A stretch of 26,638 nucleotides of DNA, from positions 1 through 26,638 of the forward strand of contig BNUY01000023.1 in the NCBI GenBank assembly GCA_025997715.1. The letters are read 5' to 3'. This document shows positions 12,402 to 19,746 of the stretch, piece by piece. A program made the translations under genes and the position numbers. The notes under the pieces were generated by a model that was not told where the DNA came from, searched no databases, and worked only from the letters and a program-made list of their open reading frames with translations. The DNA comes from Spirochaetia bacterium (lineage in GTDB: Bacteria > Spirochaetota > Spirochaetia > Treponematales > Breznakiellaceae). The first letter of the stretch is position 1. Every line of letters begins with the position of its first letter.

Positions 12402-13496
12402 CTACCGTTTCAATATCCCCATCAGCTCATCATTGATATACAGGGTCTCCCTTCCCACCTTCCGGGATGACAGAATCCCTGCGGCATCCATTTCCTTTAA
12501 ATACTTAGAGGCGGTTTTCCGGTTGACCTGCAGCTTTGTTACCAGAAACTCAATTTTAGAATAGGGATTTTCAAAGATTAGTTCCGCTAATTCCTTTGAA
12601 TAGGTTTTTGGTATTTGCACTCTCATTTTTTCTATCGTTGAATCAAAAGAGATTTTTATTGCTTTTATTTTTTCCAAAGCCTGTTTTGATGTTTCCTCTA
12701 TTCCGGTTAAGATATAGCAAATCCAATTTTCCCAAATATCCCCGGTTCGTACTTCCTGCAGCAGTTCGTAATACTGGTTTTTTGTTTTAATTATATAGGA
12801 ACTTAGATAGAGGATGGGGGTGGTAATATGTTTTTTTAACAATAGATACAGGATATTAAGTATCCGTCCGGTTCTGCCGTTCCCGTCATAGAAGGGATGA
12901 ATGGTTTCAAACTGATAATGGAGAACAGCCATTTTCCAGAGACTGTCCTCATCACCGTTAAGGTATTCACAAAAATTATTGAGCAGACGGCATATTTCAT
13001 CATAGTCCTGGGGCGGGGTATACACCACTTCTTCGGTGCTGTCGTTGACCAGGGCAGTTCCGGGCAGTCTGCGGATACCCGCATTGTTTCCCGCTATTAT
13101 TTCCTGGATCTGAACAATATCGCTGATGCTCAAAAGTCCCCGTTTTGCGATAAGGCCGGCGCCTTTCGCTATGGCTTCCCGGTAATTGATAACCTCCTTT
13201 GTTGCCGCATCTATTGCTTGATTGCCAAAGGTTAAGGATTGATACAACTTGTCCCGGGTGGTAACGATGTTTTCGATGGCGGAACTTTCCTGGGCTTCCT
13301 GTAGGGCAATGGCGTTTATCAAAATGGATTGATTGGGAATAACCGCCGCAAACCCCTTTAGTTCCGCAAGGGCTCCCCTGGCCTGTGCTTCTTTACGCAA
13401 TACTCCGGGGGTTTCAATTTTTTGGAGATCCACCGGTAAAAGCGGCCATTCCGATTGTTCTGTCAACATGTCCAAAATTTCGTATTTTTTACCCAT
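12402..13496 (-). CDS. Self-inhibited Fic-family AMP-transferase-type protein
   Basis: The 364-residue protein has a Fic_N region (about 10-90), a Fic core and a C-terminal winged helix (about 300-360, ILSSRKVGRETLYINDEL). The active motif HPFYDGNGRTGR is at residues 200-211 and is complete. SSAIEN at 71-76 fits the inhibitory (S/T)xxxE(G/N) helix of class II Fic proteins, whose Glu blocks ATP. It should AMPylate a protein target once relieved; the target is unknown. The winged helix suggests DNA binding or autoregulation. The ATG at 13496 has no Shine-Dalgarno and is preceded by a duplicated start forming a mini-cistron. It lies just behind cheB and is probably inserted there. Confidence 0.88.
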   Translation of the reverse strand: MGKKYEILDMLTEQSEWPLLPVDLQKIETPGVLRKEAQARGALAELKGFAAVIPNQSILINAIALQEAQESSAIENIVTTRDKLYQSLTFGNQAIDAATKEVINYREAIAKGAGLIAKRGLLSISDIVQIQEIIAGNNAGIRRLPGTALVNDSTEEVVYTPPQDYDEICRLLNNFCEYLNGDEDSLWKMAVLHYQFETIHPFYDGNGRTGRILNILYLLLKKHITTPILYLSSYIIKTKNQYYELLQEVRTGDIWENWICYILTGIEETSKQALEKIKAIKISFDSTIEKMRVQIPKTYSKELAELIFENPYSKIEFLVTKLQVNRKTASKYLKEMDAAGILSSRKVGRETLYINDELMGILKR

Positions 13497-13537
13497 GTTG
13501 TCAATATGTGTCCAAAATTTCCCTTTCCTTACCCATG
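13461..13537 (-). repeat. Imperfect tandem duplication of the Fic gene start
   Basis: 13461-13497 and 13499-13537 are diverged copies of about 38 bp that both contain, on the minus strand, ATGGGTAA, then a purine run, then GAAATTTTGGACA, then TTGACA. The inner copy encodes the real Fic N-terminus; the outer copy is its degenerate duplicate. Confidence 0.85.
13501..13536 (-). promoter_or_regulatory. Decoy mini-cistron in front of the Fic gene
   Basis: ATG 13536 opens MGKEREILDTY and stops at TGA 13503-13501, four nt before the Fic ATG, whose product begins MGKKYEILDMLTE. The mini-cistron starts 13 nt after the cheB stop. Neither start has a good ribosome site, so the Fic gene may depend on translation re-starting after this short reading. 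Regulatory use is an inference. Confidence 0.5.
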
Positions 13538-13549
13538 AGAGATGGTGAC

Positions 13550-14695
13550 CTAGCGTTGTGCCTTTGCCACATCACAGATACGCCGGGCCATCTTCTCCAG
13601 GGATACCTGCTCTTGTACATGGCCCAGTTCAAAGGCCACCCGGGGCATGCCGTAGACCACTGCGGAGGCTTCGTCCTGGCCCAGGGTCATGCCCCCTTCC
13701 TTATAGATTGTCCCCAACTGCGCAGCGCCGTCCCGCCCCATGCCGGTCATGATCACCCCAAGGGCGTGGTTTTGGTACACCAGGGCTACCGATGCGAAAA
13801 GTACGTCCGCCGAGGGCCGGTGGCCGCTCACCTGGGGATCGTCGGTAAGGTGGGCCACCACGGAGCCCTCCCGGTGTTCCACCTCCAGGTGCTTGTTCCC
13901 CTGGGCAATCAGGATGCGGCCCGGTTGTATGGCATCCCCCTCCTCGGCTTCCTTTACGTCCAGAGGGCATATCCGGTCAAGGCTTTTGGCAAATTCGTTG
14001 GTAAAGCCCTGGGGCATGTGCTGGACCACCACTATGGGGACCGCCAGGTCCTTGTCCAGGTTGGCGAACACTACCCGCAGGGCGTCGGGACCGCCGGTGG
14101 AAATACCGATGGCGATAATTTGTGTGTTGGCGGGCTTGCGGACCGGGACCGGCGGCTTGTGGGGCTCATTGGATGAGGACATCCCCAGGATGGCGCCTAC
14201 CGAACCGGGCTTGCCGGCGGGCAGGGGGGTAAGGGTCTTGGCGGTAAAGTCCATCGAGGGGACCACCTTGCGGCCCTGGCTGCGGCGGTATTGGCCGCCA
14301 TAGCCCAGAAGCATCCCTACCAGGGTGTCCTTTACGGTGTGGTTATCCATGGAAGCTGAGCCGGCGGGTTTCTGGATAAAGTCGCAGGCCCCCAGAGCGA
14401 GGGCTTCCATGGTAATCGCCGCGCCCTTTTCGGCAATCGAGGAAAGGATGACCACCGGGATGGTTATTCCCTGTTTTTTCCGTTCCCGCAGGAATTCGAT
14501 GCCGTTCATTTCCGGCATTTCCAGGTCCAGCACAATGATGTCGGGGTTAACCCGGGGGATCTTGTCCAGGGCAAAGCGTCCGTTCATGGCTTTATCGGCC
14601 AGGGCCAGCCCCGGAGTTTCTTCTATCATCCTGCCGATGAGATTACGCATCAGCGCCGAATCATCAACAATCAAAACCGCAACGTCTTCAGCCAC
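13550..14695 (-). CDS. cheB: CheB: chemotaxis response regulator protein-glutamate methylesterase
   Basis: The 381-residue protein has a receiver domain (1-120) with acid pocket DD at 11-12, phosphoacceptor D57 in VLDLEMPEMNG, and K109. A linker (about 125-190) leads to the methylesterase domain with catalytic S199 (GISTGG), H226 (QHMPQGFT) and D322 (GMGRDGA). It removes methyl groups from chemoreceptors or deamidates them, activated by CheA phosphorylation. The start is GTG 14695, behind TAGGAG, 19 nt after cheR. All key residues are present. The Fic gene follows 13 nt after the stop. Confidence 0.95.
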   Translation of the reverse strand: MAEDVAVLIVDDSALMRNLIGRMIEETPGLALADKAMNGRFALDKIPRVNPDIIVLDLEMPEMNGIEFLRERKKQGITIPVVILSSIAEKGAAITMEALALGACDFIQKPAGSASMDNHTVKDTLVGMLLGYGGQYRRSQGRKVVPSMDFTAKTLTPLPAGKPGSVGAILGMSSSNEPHKPPVPVRKPANTQIIAIGISTGGPDALRVVFANLDKDLAVPIVVVQHMPQGFTNEFAKSLDRICPLDVKEAEEGDAIQPGRILIAQGNKHLEVEHREGSVVAHLTDDPQVSGHRPSADVLFASVALVYQNHALGVIMTGMGRDGAAQLGTIYKEGGMTLGQDEASAVVYGMPRVAFELGHVQEQVSLEKMARRICDVAKAQR

Positions 14696-14714
14696 GATAT
14701 ACTCCTATTTTTAC

Positions 14715-15536
14715 CTATACAAATTTCCGGTAGAGGGTTGCCCACTCGGTTTTTACAAACTCAAACTTCGTATTCATCCCAAAGAGGGATTCTGAATGGC
14801 CGATAAAAAGAAATGACTTGGCGGCCATAGAATCATAGAAGCGGTTTACCACGGCAGCCTGGGTAGCCTCGTCAAAGTAGATGATTACGTTCCGGCAGAA
14901 CACGATGTCCAGATTGCGCTGCCCCGAATCGTTCTGGAGGTTGTGGTAGTCAAAGCGTATTTTGGACTGGATGTCCGCCTTGACCTTATAGCCCCCCTCG
15001 ACCTTGTCAAAATACTTTTTTAGGTAGTTATCGGGGATGCCGTCTATCCGGCTGTCGGCGTAAAAGCCCTCCTTGCCGGTCATGAGGCATTTCAGGCTGA
15101 TATCGCTGGCGGTGATCTCAAACTTCCAGAGCGGGGGGAGGATTTCGCTCAGAAGCATGGCGATGGTATAGGGCTCCTCCCCGGTGGAACAGCCGGCGCT
15201 CCATATCTTGATGGTGGTATTGCCGGCGGCCTTCTTTATCTTCATCAATTCCGGGATAACGAAGTGTTCCAGCGCGTCAAAATGCGGCTGGTTACGGAAA
15301 AAACGGGTCAGATTGGTGGTAACCGAATCAAGGAAGCCCTTCAACTCCTCCTTGTTCGTGGAAATGGCAGCAAAATAGGCCCCCAAGGTTAGCCCCGGCT
15401 TGTTCCGGAGCCGTTCCTTGAGCCTTCCCTCCAGGATTGAACGGTTGGTTTTAGTGAAGTTGATGCCGCTTTCTTTATAAATAAGGTCACGGTAGCGCTC
15501 AAAGTCGGCGTCCGTAAAAACAATCTCATCTGCCAT
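14715..15536 (-). CDS. cheR: CheR: chemoreceptor glutamate methyltransferase
   Basis: The 273-residue protein has an N-terminal helical domain (to about 75) and an S-adenosylmethionine-binding Rossmann domain with WSAGCSTGEEPYTIAM near 112-127, ASDIS near 143, and CRNVIIYFDE near 213-222. FFRNQPHF near 80 is also conserved. It methylates receptor glutamates and is the counterpart of CheB, which follows in the same transcript. No tetrapeptide-binding or TPR extension is present. The start ATG is 6 nt after a TAGTAT box with no ribosome site, so the cheR message is probably leaderless. Confidence 0.95.
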   Translation of the reverse strand: MADEIVFTDADFERYRDLIYKESGINFTKTNRSILEGRLKERLRNKPGLTLGAYFAAISTNKEELKGFLDSVTTNLTRFFRNQPHFDALEHFVIPELMKIKKAAGNTTIKIWSAGCSTGEEPYTIAMLLSEILPPLWKFEITASDISLKCLMTGKEGFYADSRIDGIPDNYLKKYFDKVEGGYKVKADIQSKIRFDYHNLQNDSGQRNLDIVFCRNVIIYFDEATQAAVVNRFYDSMAAKSFLFIGHSESLFGMNTKFEFVKTEWATLYRKFV

Positions 15537-15542
15537 ACTTAT

Positions 15543-15571
15543 ATACTAAGGATGGGGAGAATCAATGTCAA
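15543..15571 (-). promoter_or_regulatory. cheR-cheB promoter
   Basis: Reading leftward: TTGACA (15571-15566), 17 nt, TAGTAT (15548-15543), 6 nt, ATG 15536. Confidence 0.75.
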
Positions 15572-15579
15572 TTGTATAG

Positions 15580-15608
15580 TTGACTGTTACCCGCCGCCGT
15601 CATAGAAT
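15580..15608 (+). promoter_or_regulatory. Promoter of the amidohydrolase gene
   Basis: TTGACT (15580-15585), 17 nt, TAGAAT (15603-15608), then AGAAAA and a GTG start at 15615. It diverges from the cheR promoter, their -35 boxes 8 nt apart, so one bound factor could affect both. Confidence 0.75.
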
Positions 15609-15614
15609 AGAAAA

Positions 15615-16886
15615 GTGTTTGACTATATATTAAAAAATTGCCTGGCGGTACAAGTCGGCGGTGGGGTAAAAAACGCCGCTATTCACGTAAAGGACGGAAA
15701 ATTTGCCACAGAAAGCTCCCCTGGAACCACGAAATCCCTGGATTTAGGGGGGAAATCCTTTGTGTACCCCGCGCTGATCAACACCCATGACCATCTGCGG
15801 GGGAATTATCTCCCCCGGATTGGGCCAAAACCGGGGGAATTCTACTTGACCTGGCTCCCCTGGGATGATGACCTGAAAGCCTCCGCCGCCTATGCCGAGC
15901 GGGCTAACCTTACCGCAGAAGATATGTATACCCTAAGCTCCTACAAAAGCCTGTTCTCCGGGGTGACCACGGTGGTTGACCACTTTCCCCATTCGATAAA
16001 CCAGGATTTCCTTCCCCATTTGCCTGTCCGGGCGCTTCAAAACTACGCCCTGGCCCATGAAGCATCCTCCTACGACCTCAAGTGGGGGGACGGCATTGCA
16101 ATTGAACACCGGCGGGCGGCGGCAAACAATTGGCCCTTTATCACCCACCTTGCGGAGGGCTTTGACGAGGAGTCCATGCGGGGGCTTGCAAATCTGGAGA
16201 ACCTTGGGGCGCTGGACCGGTACGGCCTTTTTGTCCACTGCATCGGCTTTAGTGATGAGGACATACGGAAAACCGCCAGGGCCGGGGCCAGCATTTCCTG
16301 GTGTCCTGCCTCCAATATGCTCATGTTCAACGTTACCTGCAAAATCCGCAAATTCCTCCGGGAAGGGGTGAATGTCACCCTGGGTACCGATTCTACCCAC
16401 TCCGGTTCCGCTAACCTCCTGGCGGAAATACACTATGGCCGGGAATTGTACCGGAAGCTATACGGCGAAGACCTTCCCGCCAAAACCATCTTCGAGATGG
16501 TTACCATCAACGCCGCGAAGGCGCTTCACCTGGAAGACAGCCTGGGCAGCCTGGATGAGGGCAAGCTGGCGGATATGCTGGTACTGCGGGGCCAATCCGA
16601 TGACCCCTACGAAAACCTGGCCGCAGCAGGCATGGGGGATATCGAATTCCTCTCCCTGGCGGGGAAACCCCTTTACGGGGAACTGCGCTTCCTTGACTTG
16701 TTTGGGGGCAACCAGCCCGGGGGTAAATTACCAAGGGGCAACCTGCCCCACGGGTACTCCCAAATTACCGCAGCGGGACGGCATATGTTTGTCCTGGGGG
16801 ATCCCGGGAAGTTTTACGCTCAGGCCCGGGAAAAGATAGGGTTTAAGAAGACACTTGATTTTTTGCCCTTTGAGCCGGGGCAGTAG
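15615..16886 (+). CDS. Amidohydrolase-superfamily enzyme (TrzA/SsnA/deaminase-like)
   Basis: The 423-residue protein has the small N-terminal beta-sandwich (about 1-50), then NTHDHLRG with metal ligands H58 and H60, a third His in ITHLAEG (near 177), a fourth in VHCIGF (near 208), and the Asp of LGTDSTHSG (near 259). A closing TINAAKALHLEDSLGSLDEGKLADMLVL is typical of COG0402 metal-dependent deaminases and chlorohydrolases. The substrate, probably an amino-substituted heterocycle, cannot be named. GTG 15615 is used, with no ribosome site and the -10 box 6 nt upstream (leaderless pattern). The cyclic-nucleotide-domain genes follow in the same direction 25 nt later. Confidence 0.85.
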   Translation: MFDYILKNCLAVQVGGGVKNAAIHVKDGKFATESSPGTTKSLDLGGKSFVYPALINTHDHLRGNYLPRIGPKPGEFYLTWLPWDDDLKASAAYAERANLTAEDMYTLSSYKSLFSGVTTVVDHFPHSINQDFLPHLPVRALQNYALAHEASSYDLKWGDGIAIEHRRAAANNWPFITHLAEGFDEESMRGLANLENLGALDRYGLFVHCIGFSDEDIRKTARAGASISWCPASNMLMFNVTCKIRKFLREGVNVTLGTDSTHSGSANLLAEIHYGRELYRKLYGEDLPAKTIFEMVTINAAKALHLEDSLGSLDEGKLADMLVLRGQSDDPYENLAAAGMGDIEFLSLAGKPLYGELRFLDLFGGNQPGGKLPRGNLPHGYSQITAAGRHMFVLGDPGKFYAQAREKIGFKKTLDFLPFEPGQ

Positions 16887-16889
16887 GAG

Positions 16890-16903
16890 CCTACTAAAGT
16901 AGG
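16890..16903 (+). promoter_or_regulatory. Hairpin masking the ribosome site of the next gene
   Basis: CCTAC-TAAA-GTAGG can be drawn with a sixth T-A pair. It overlaps the first three bases of the AGGAGG Shine-Dalgarno (16901-16906) of the downstream gene. A competing stem, GTAG (16883-16886) with CTAC (16891-16894), shares one arm. It may tune translation; the stems are short. Confidence 0.35.
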
Positions 16904-16911
16904 AGGTGGGT

Positions 16912-17946
16912 ATGCCGAAAACAGTACAGTGCCAGGCCGGGGCGATTGTTTACTTTCTGGGGGAAGACAGCGGGGAGAAAATCTACCTCCTCCAAAGCGG
17001 AACGGTGAACCTGGCCTATCAGAACATTGAAACCGGGGCGAATGTTTCCGATCCGGTACAAACCGGGGAATTTTTCGGGGTAAAGGCCGCCCTGGGCCGG
17101 TATCCCCAGGAGGAAAACGCCATCGTTACCGGGGAAAGTACCATCATTGTCTTTACCATCCCGGAATTTGAACAACTGGTCGGCGCGAATCCCCGGATCA
17201 TTATAAAGATGCTCAAGGTTTTTTCCAATCAATTACGCCGTGTCCACCGGCATATTGCCCATATCATGGTAGATAAGGGCTACGATCCGGAGGATTCGGA
17301 GCAGAGCCTCTTTAATGTGGGGGAATACTACTTGAAAAACAAGCGCAATTCCCAAGCCGAGTATATATTCGGCCGTTACCTTACCCATTATCCCGCAGGG
17401 AAAAATGCCGCCCTGGCGGTGAAGTTTCTGAATACCATGCACGGTAAAAGCGTTCAGGGAGAACGGAGTGTTCAAGGGGCTGCGTTCAAGGAGAACGGTG
17501 CGTTCAAGGAGAACGGTGCGCCGAAGGTCCCGGCGGCAGCGAAACCCCCGGAGACGGAGCCTGATATCACCCAGAACTACTACGATGCGGTAAGTTTTAT
17601 CTCCCAGGGGAAATTCCAACAGGCCTTTGTGCTTCTGAAGAAAATCCAGGACGGCAAGGGTGATCCTGAATATGTGGCAAAAAGTAGCTACGAAACCGGC
17701 CGCTGTTTCTTCATGATGGATAAGTTTGACAAGTGCATCCAGCATTTCACCCAGATGCTCACCACCTATCCCAAGCATCCCAGGATGGGAGACGCCCTCT
17801 TTTTCGTTGCCAAATCCTTTGAAAGGGGGGGAGAGAAGGATCGGGCGGTCTCCTTTTACCAGAAAATCCTCTCCATGGTTCCCGGCGACGAGGATCCGCT
17901 TACTGCAAAGACAAAAAGGGCTCTGACGGCCCTGGGGGAGGTATAG
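16912..17946 (+). CDS. Cyclic-nucleotide-binding-domain protein with TPR repeats, no DNA-binding domain
   Basis: The 344-residue protein uses ATG 16912, 5 nt after AGGAGG. Residues about 1-115 form a cNMP-binding beta-barrel (GEKIYLLQSGTVNLAYQN, GEFFGVKAALGRYPQEENAIV). The phosphate-binding cassette lacks the canonical Arg, so ordinary cAMP binding is uncertain. TPR-like helices follow at about 125-160 and 205-335 (FVLLKKIQDGKGDPEYV, HFTQMLTTYPKHPRMGDALFF). They are joined by a linker with a twice-repeated AFKENG (18-bp DNA repeat at about 17483-17518). No winged helix is present. It is 3 nt ahead of a Crp-like gene, so the two products may work as a pair. Confidence 0.8.
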   Translation: MPKTVQCQAGAIVYFLGEDSGEKIYLLQSGTVNLAYQNIETGANVSDPVQTGEFFGVKAALGRYPQEENAIVTGESTIIVFTIPEFEQLVGANPRIIIKMLKVFSNQLRRVHRHIAHIMVDKGYDPEDSEQSLFNVGEYYLKNKRNSQAEYIFGRYLTHYPAGKNAALAVKFLNTMHGKSVQGERSVQGAAFKENGAFKENGAPKVPAAAKPPETEPDITQNYYDAVSFISQGKFQQAFVLLKKIQDGKGDPEYVAKSSYETGRCFFMMDKFDKCIQHFTQMLTTYPKHPRMGDALFFVAKSFERGGEKDRAVSFYQKILSMVPGDEDPLTAKTKRALTALGEV

Positions 17947-17949
17947 CAT

Positions 17950-18612
17950 ATGGCCGGTGACCTCGCGATCTTTGACGGCGCTGCGTTTTCCCGTTTTGCC
18001 CGGACCTTTGCGGCAGGGGAGATGATTTTCTCCGAATTTGAGCCCGGGGACTCGTTTTATCTGATCCAGGAAGGCCGGGTGGAGTTGGTTAAGGTGATTG
18101 GGGATGTGGAAAAGACCCTGGACATACTCCAGCCTTCGGAAATGTTCGGGGAAATGGCTATTCTGGAGGATTCCCTCCGGTCCGCTACCGCCATTGCCCT
18201 GGATACGGTACGGGTTCTGGAATTCAACCGGCAGAACTTTGATATCCTCATGGCCGGAAACCCGCAAATTGCCCTGAAGCTGCTCAAGACCTTTACCCGG
18301 CGCCTTTACGATGCAAAGCGCAAGTTCATGATCCTTACCCTGAAGGACCCCCATGCCCGGATCGCCGATGTATTCCTCATGCTGGATGAAAACCAGACCG
18401 GGAAGGAGCAGGCGGCCGCAGATACCCGGGAATTGCAGGCCACCGTGGAGGATGTTGCCCACTGGGCGGCCATGAGCGTCAGGGAAGCCCGGGAAATTAT
18501 CACCCAATTTGTTGCCCAGGGCCGGCTGGAACTCGCCAAGGACCGGATAGTGGTCAAAAGCATCAACGATTTCTCCCGCTATGTCGCCTCCAAGCGGAAA
18601 CAACTTGCTTAA
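17950..18612 (+). CDS. Crp/Fnr-family transcription regulator
   Basis: The 220-residue protein has a cNMP-binding domain (about 15-125) with FGEMAILEDSLRSATAIAL, a near-canonical phosphate-binding cassette including the Arg. A long dimerisation helix follows (about 95-140), then a C-terminal winged helix (VEDVAHWAAMSVREAREIITQF, near 165-190, with recognition helix SVREAREIITQF). It likely senses a cyclic nucleotide and binds DNA as a dimer. The start ATG lies 3 nt after the previous stop; the GGGGGAGG tract at the end of that gene serves as its ribosome site. It is followed by a SPOR-domain gene in its own transcription unit. Confidence 0.88.
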   Translation: MAGDLAIFDGAAFSRFARTFAAGEMIFSEFEPGDSFYLIQEGRVELVKVIGDVEKTLDILQPSEMFGEMAILEDSLRSATAIALDTVRVLEFNRQNFDILMAGNPQIALKLLKTFTRRLYDAKRKFMILTLKDPHARIADVFLMLDENQTGKEQAAADTRELQATVEDVAHWAAMSVREAREIITQFVAQGRLELAKDRIVVKSINDFSRYVASKRKQLA

Positions 18613-18664
18613 ATGCTTATTATACGTAATAATTAAACCGATAAGCTATGGGAGGGGAATTGAA

Positions 18665-19660
18665 ATGCTAAAACGACACATTATACCGGTGCTATTAGGC
18701 GTACTTGTCACGGCAATCTGTGCCGCCCAGGCGGCGCCGGGGTATCCCTATGCGGCGGCTCCGGCTAACCCCGGATACAACCCCTATGCAACAGCTCCGG
18801 CTAACCCCGGATATAACCCTTATGCAACGGCCCCGGCAAGCTCCGGGTATAACCCCTATGCAACGGCTCCGGCTAACCCCGGATACAACCCCTACGCGAC
18901 AGCCCCGGCAAGCTCCGGGTATAACCCCTATGCGGCGGCTCCGCCTAACCCCGGGTCTAGTCCTTATGCAACAGCTTCCGGGTACGTCCCCTATGCCTCG
19001 GCTCCGGCCTCGGGGTACAACCCTTACGCGACGGCTCCGGCATATCCCGTGTACAACCCCTATGCGGAGACCTCCGGGCCGGGCGCCTATACCGCAGCTC
19101 CGCCTACCCCTACATCGGAAATCACTCCCCTTACACCGCCCTGGGAAACCGGCGCTATACCCTGGCCGGTGCCCTGGCCGACACAGGCGGCAAGGGAATG
19201 GATGCCGGAACTGGCCGATCCCTGGATACCGGGTACCGGAAAGCCTGTACCGCAAGTCCCCGTGCGGCAAGCCCCGGTACAGACACCGGCGCGGACGCTT
19301 ACTTTGATCTCCGGCTCTACTCCCGTGTATTTTATTGTAGGCGGTTTGCCCGCAGCCAAGGGTACCCCTGCGGCAGTCAGGACTGAGCCTTCGGTAAACA
19401 TGGTTAAGGTGGTTCCCAGTATGCCCGGCCCCCAGGATACTACTCAATACTGGGTCCAGGTGGGGGCATACAAAACCCATGCAAACGCCCAGGAAGCATT
19501 TTCCCGTGCGGCGGGCGCCGGTTTCAGCCCTACTTTTGCAACAACCGGGGGACTTGTGCGGGTGCTGATACCCGGGGTGCGGGGCAGCGACATGCAGAAA
19601 GCCGCCGCACGACTCTACAATGCAGGGTTTAGGGAAATTTTATTGCGGGAAAAACTGTAA
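18665..19660 (+). CDS. Exported SPOR-domain protein with a Tyr/Pro-rich repeat
   Basis: The 331-residue protein starts at ATG 18665 behind GGAGGGG; earlier starts lie inside the previous gene. A signal peptide (residues 1-22, LLGVLVTAICAAQA) is followed by degenerate 12-residue repeats of the type GYNPYATAPANP (about 26-137), a Pro/Trp-rich spacer, and a C-terminal SPOR domain (about 255-331, YWVQVGAYKTHANAQEAF). SPOR domains bind glycan strands stripped of peptides at division sites. The repeat region is probably unfolded and may span the periplasm. A long antisense ORF over the repeat is a composition artefact. Confidence 0.88.
   Translation: MLKRHIIPVLLGVLVTAICAAQAAPGYPYAAAPANPGYNPYATAPANPGYNPYATAPASSGYNPYATAPANPGYNPYATAPASSGYNPYAAAPPNPGSSPYATASGYVPYASAPASGYNPYATAPAYPVYNPYAETSGPGAYTAAPPTPTSEITPLTPPWETGAIPWPVPWPTQAAREWMPELADPWIPGTGKPVPQVPVRQAPVQTPARTLTLISGSTPVYFIVGGLPAAKGTPAAVRTEPSVNMVKVVPSMPGPQDTTQYWVQVGAYKTHANAQEAFSRAAGAGFSPTFATTGGLVRVLIPGVRGSDMQKAAARLYNAGFREILLREKL
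18740..19075 (+). repeat. 36-bp coding repeats within the SPOR protein gene
   Basis: Roughly nine in-frame units encode variants of GYNPYATAPANP, alternating APANP and APASS forms. Early units are close to identical at DNA level (CTCCGGCTAACCCCGGATA recurs), and later units are decayed. Copy-number change would keep the frame. Confidence 0.85.
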
Positions 19661-19675
19661 GAAACACAAAGGACA

Positions 19676-19728
19676 GAAGGACACGAAAGGAGAAGAATGG
19701 TATCTTCCTATTCACCTTTGTGTCCTTC
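19676..19728. terminator. Long stem-loop between convergent genes
   Basis: GAAGGACAC-g-AAAGG (19676-19690) pairs with CCTTTGTGTCCTTC (19715-19728) with one bulged G. It lies between the ends of the SPOR gene (+) and the sigma-factor gene (-), so it can end both transcripts. The outer part (ACAAAGGACA and relatives) looks like a repeated intergenic element, found in many genomes as a CCACGAAGGACACAAAGG-like sequence. Confidence 0.6.
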
Positions 19729-19746
19729 GTGGTCAAATTCTTCTTA

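Noticed and set aside
13385..14176. 263-codon plus-strand ORF across the fic and cheB boundary
   Set aside because: It is antisense to cheB with complete catalytic motifs and shows no protein features of its own.
17233..18603. 456-codon open frame on the minus strand
   Set aside because: It is exactly antisense to the two cyclic-nucleotide-domain genes, has no ribosome site or recognisable domain, and is explained by their codon bias.
18695..19480. 261-codon minus-strand ORF rich in Arg/Gly/Val repeats
   Set aside because: It mirrors the Tyr/Pro coding repeat of the SPOR gene on the other strand.
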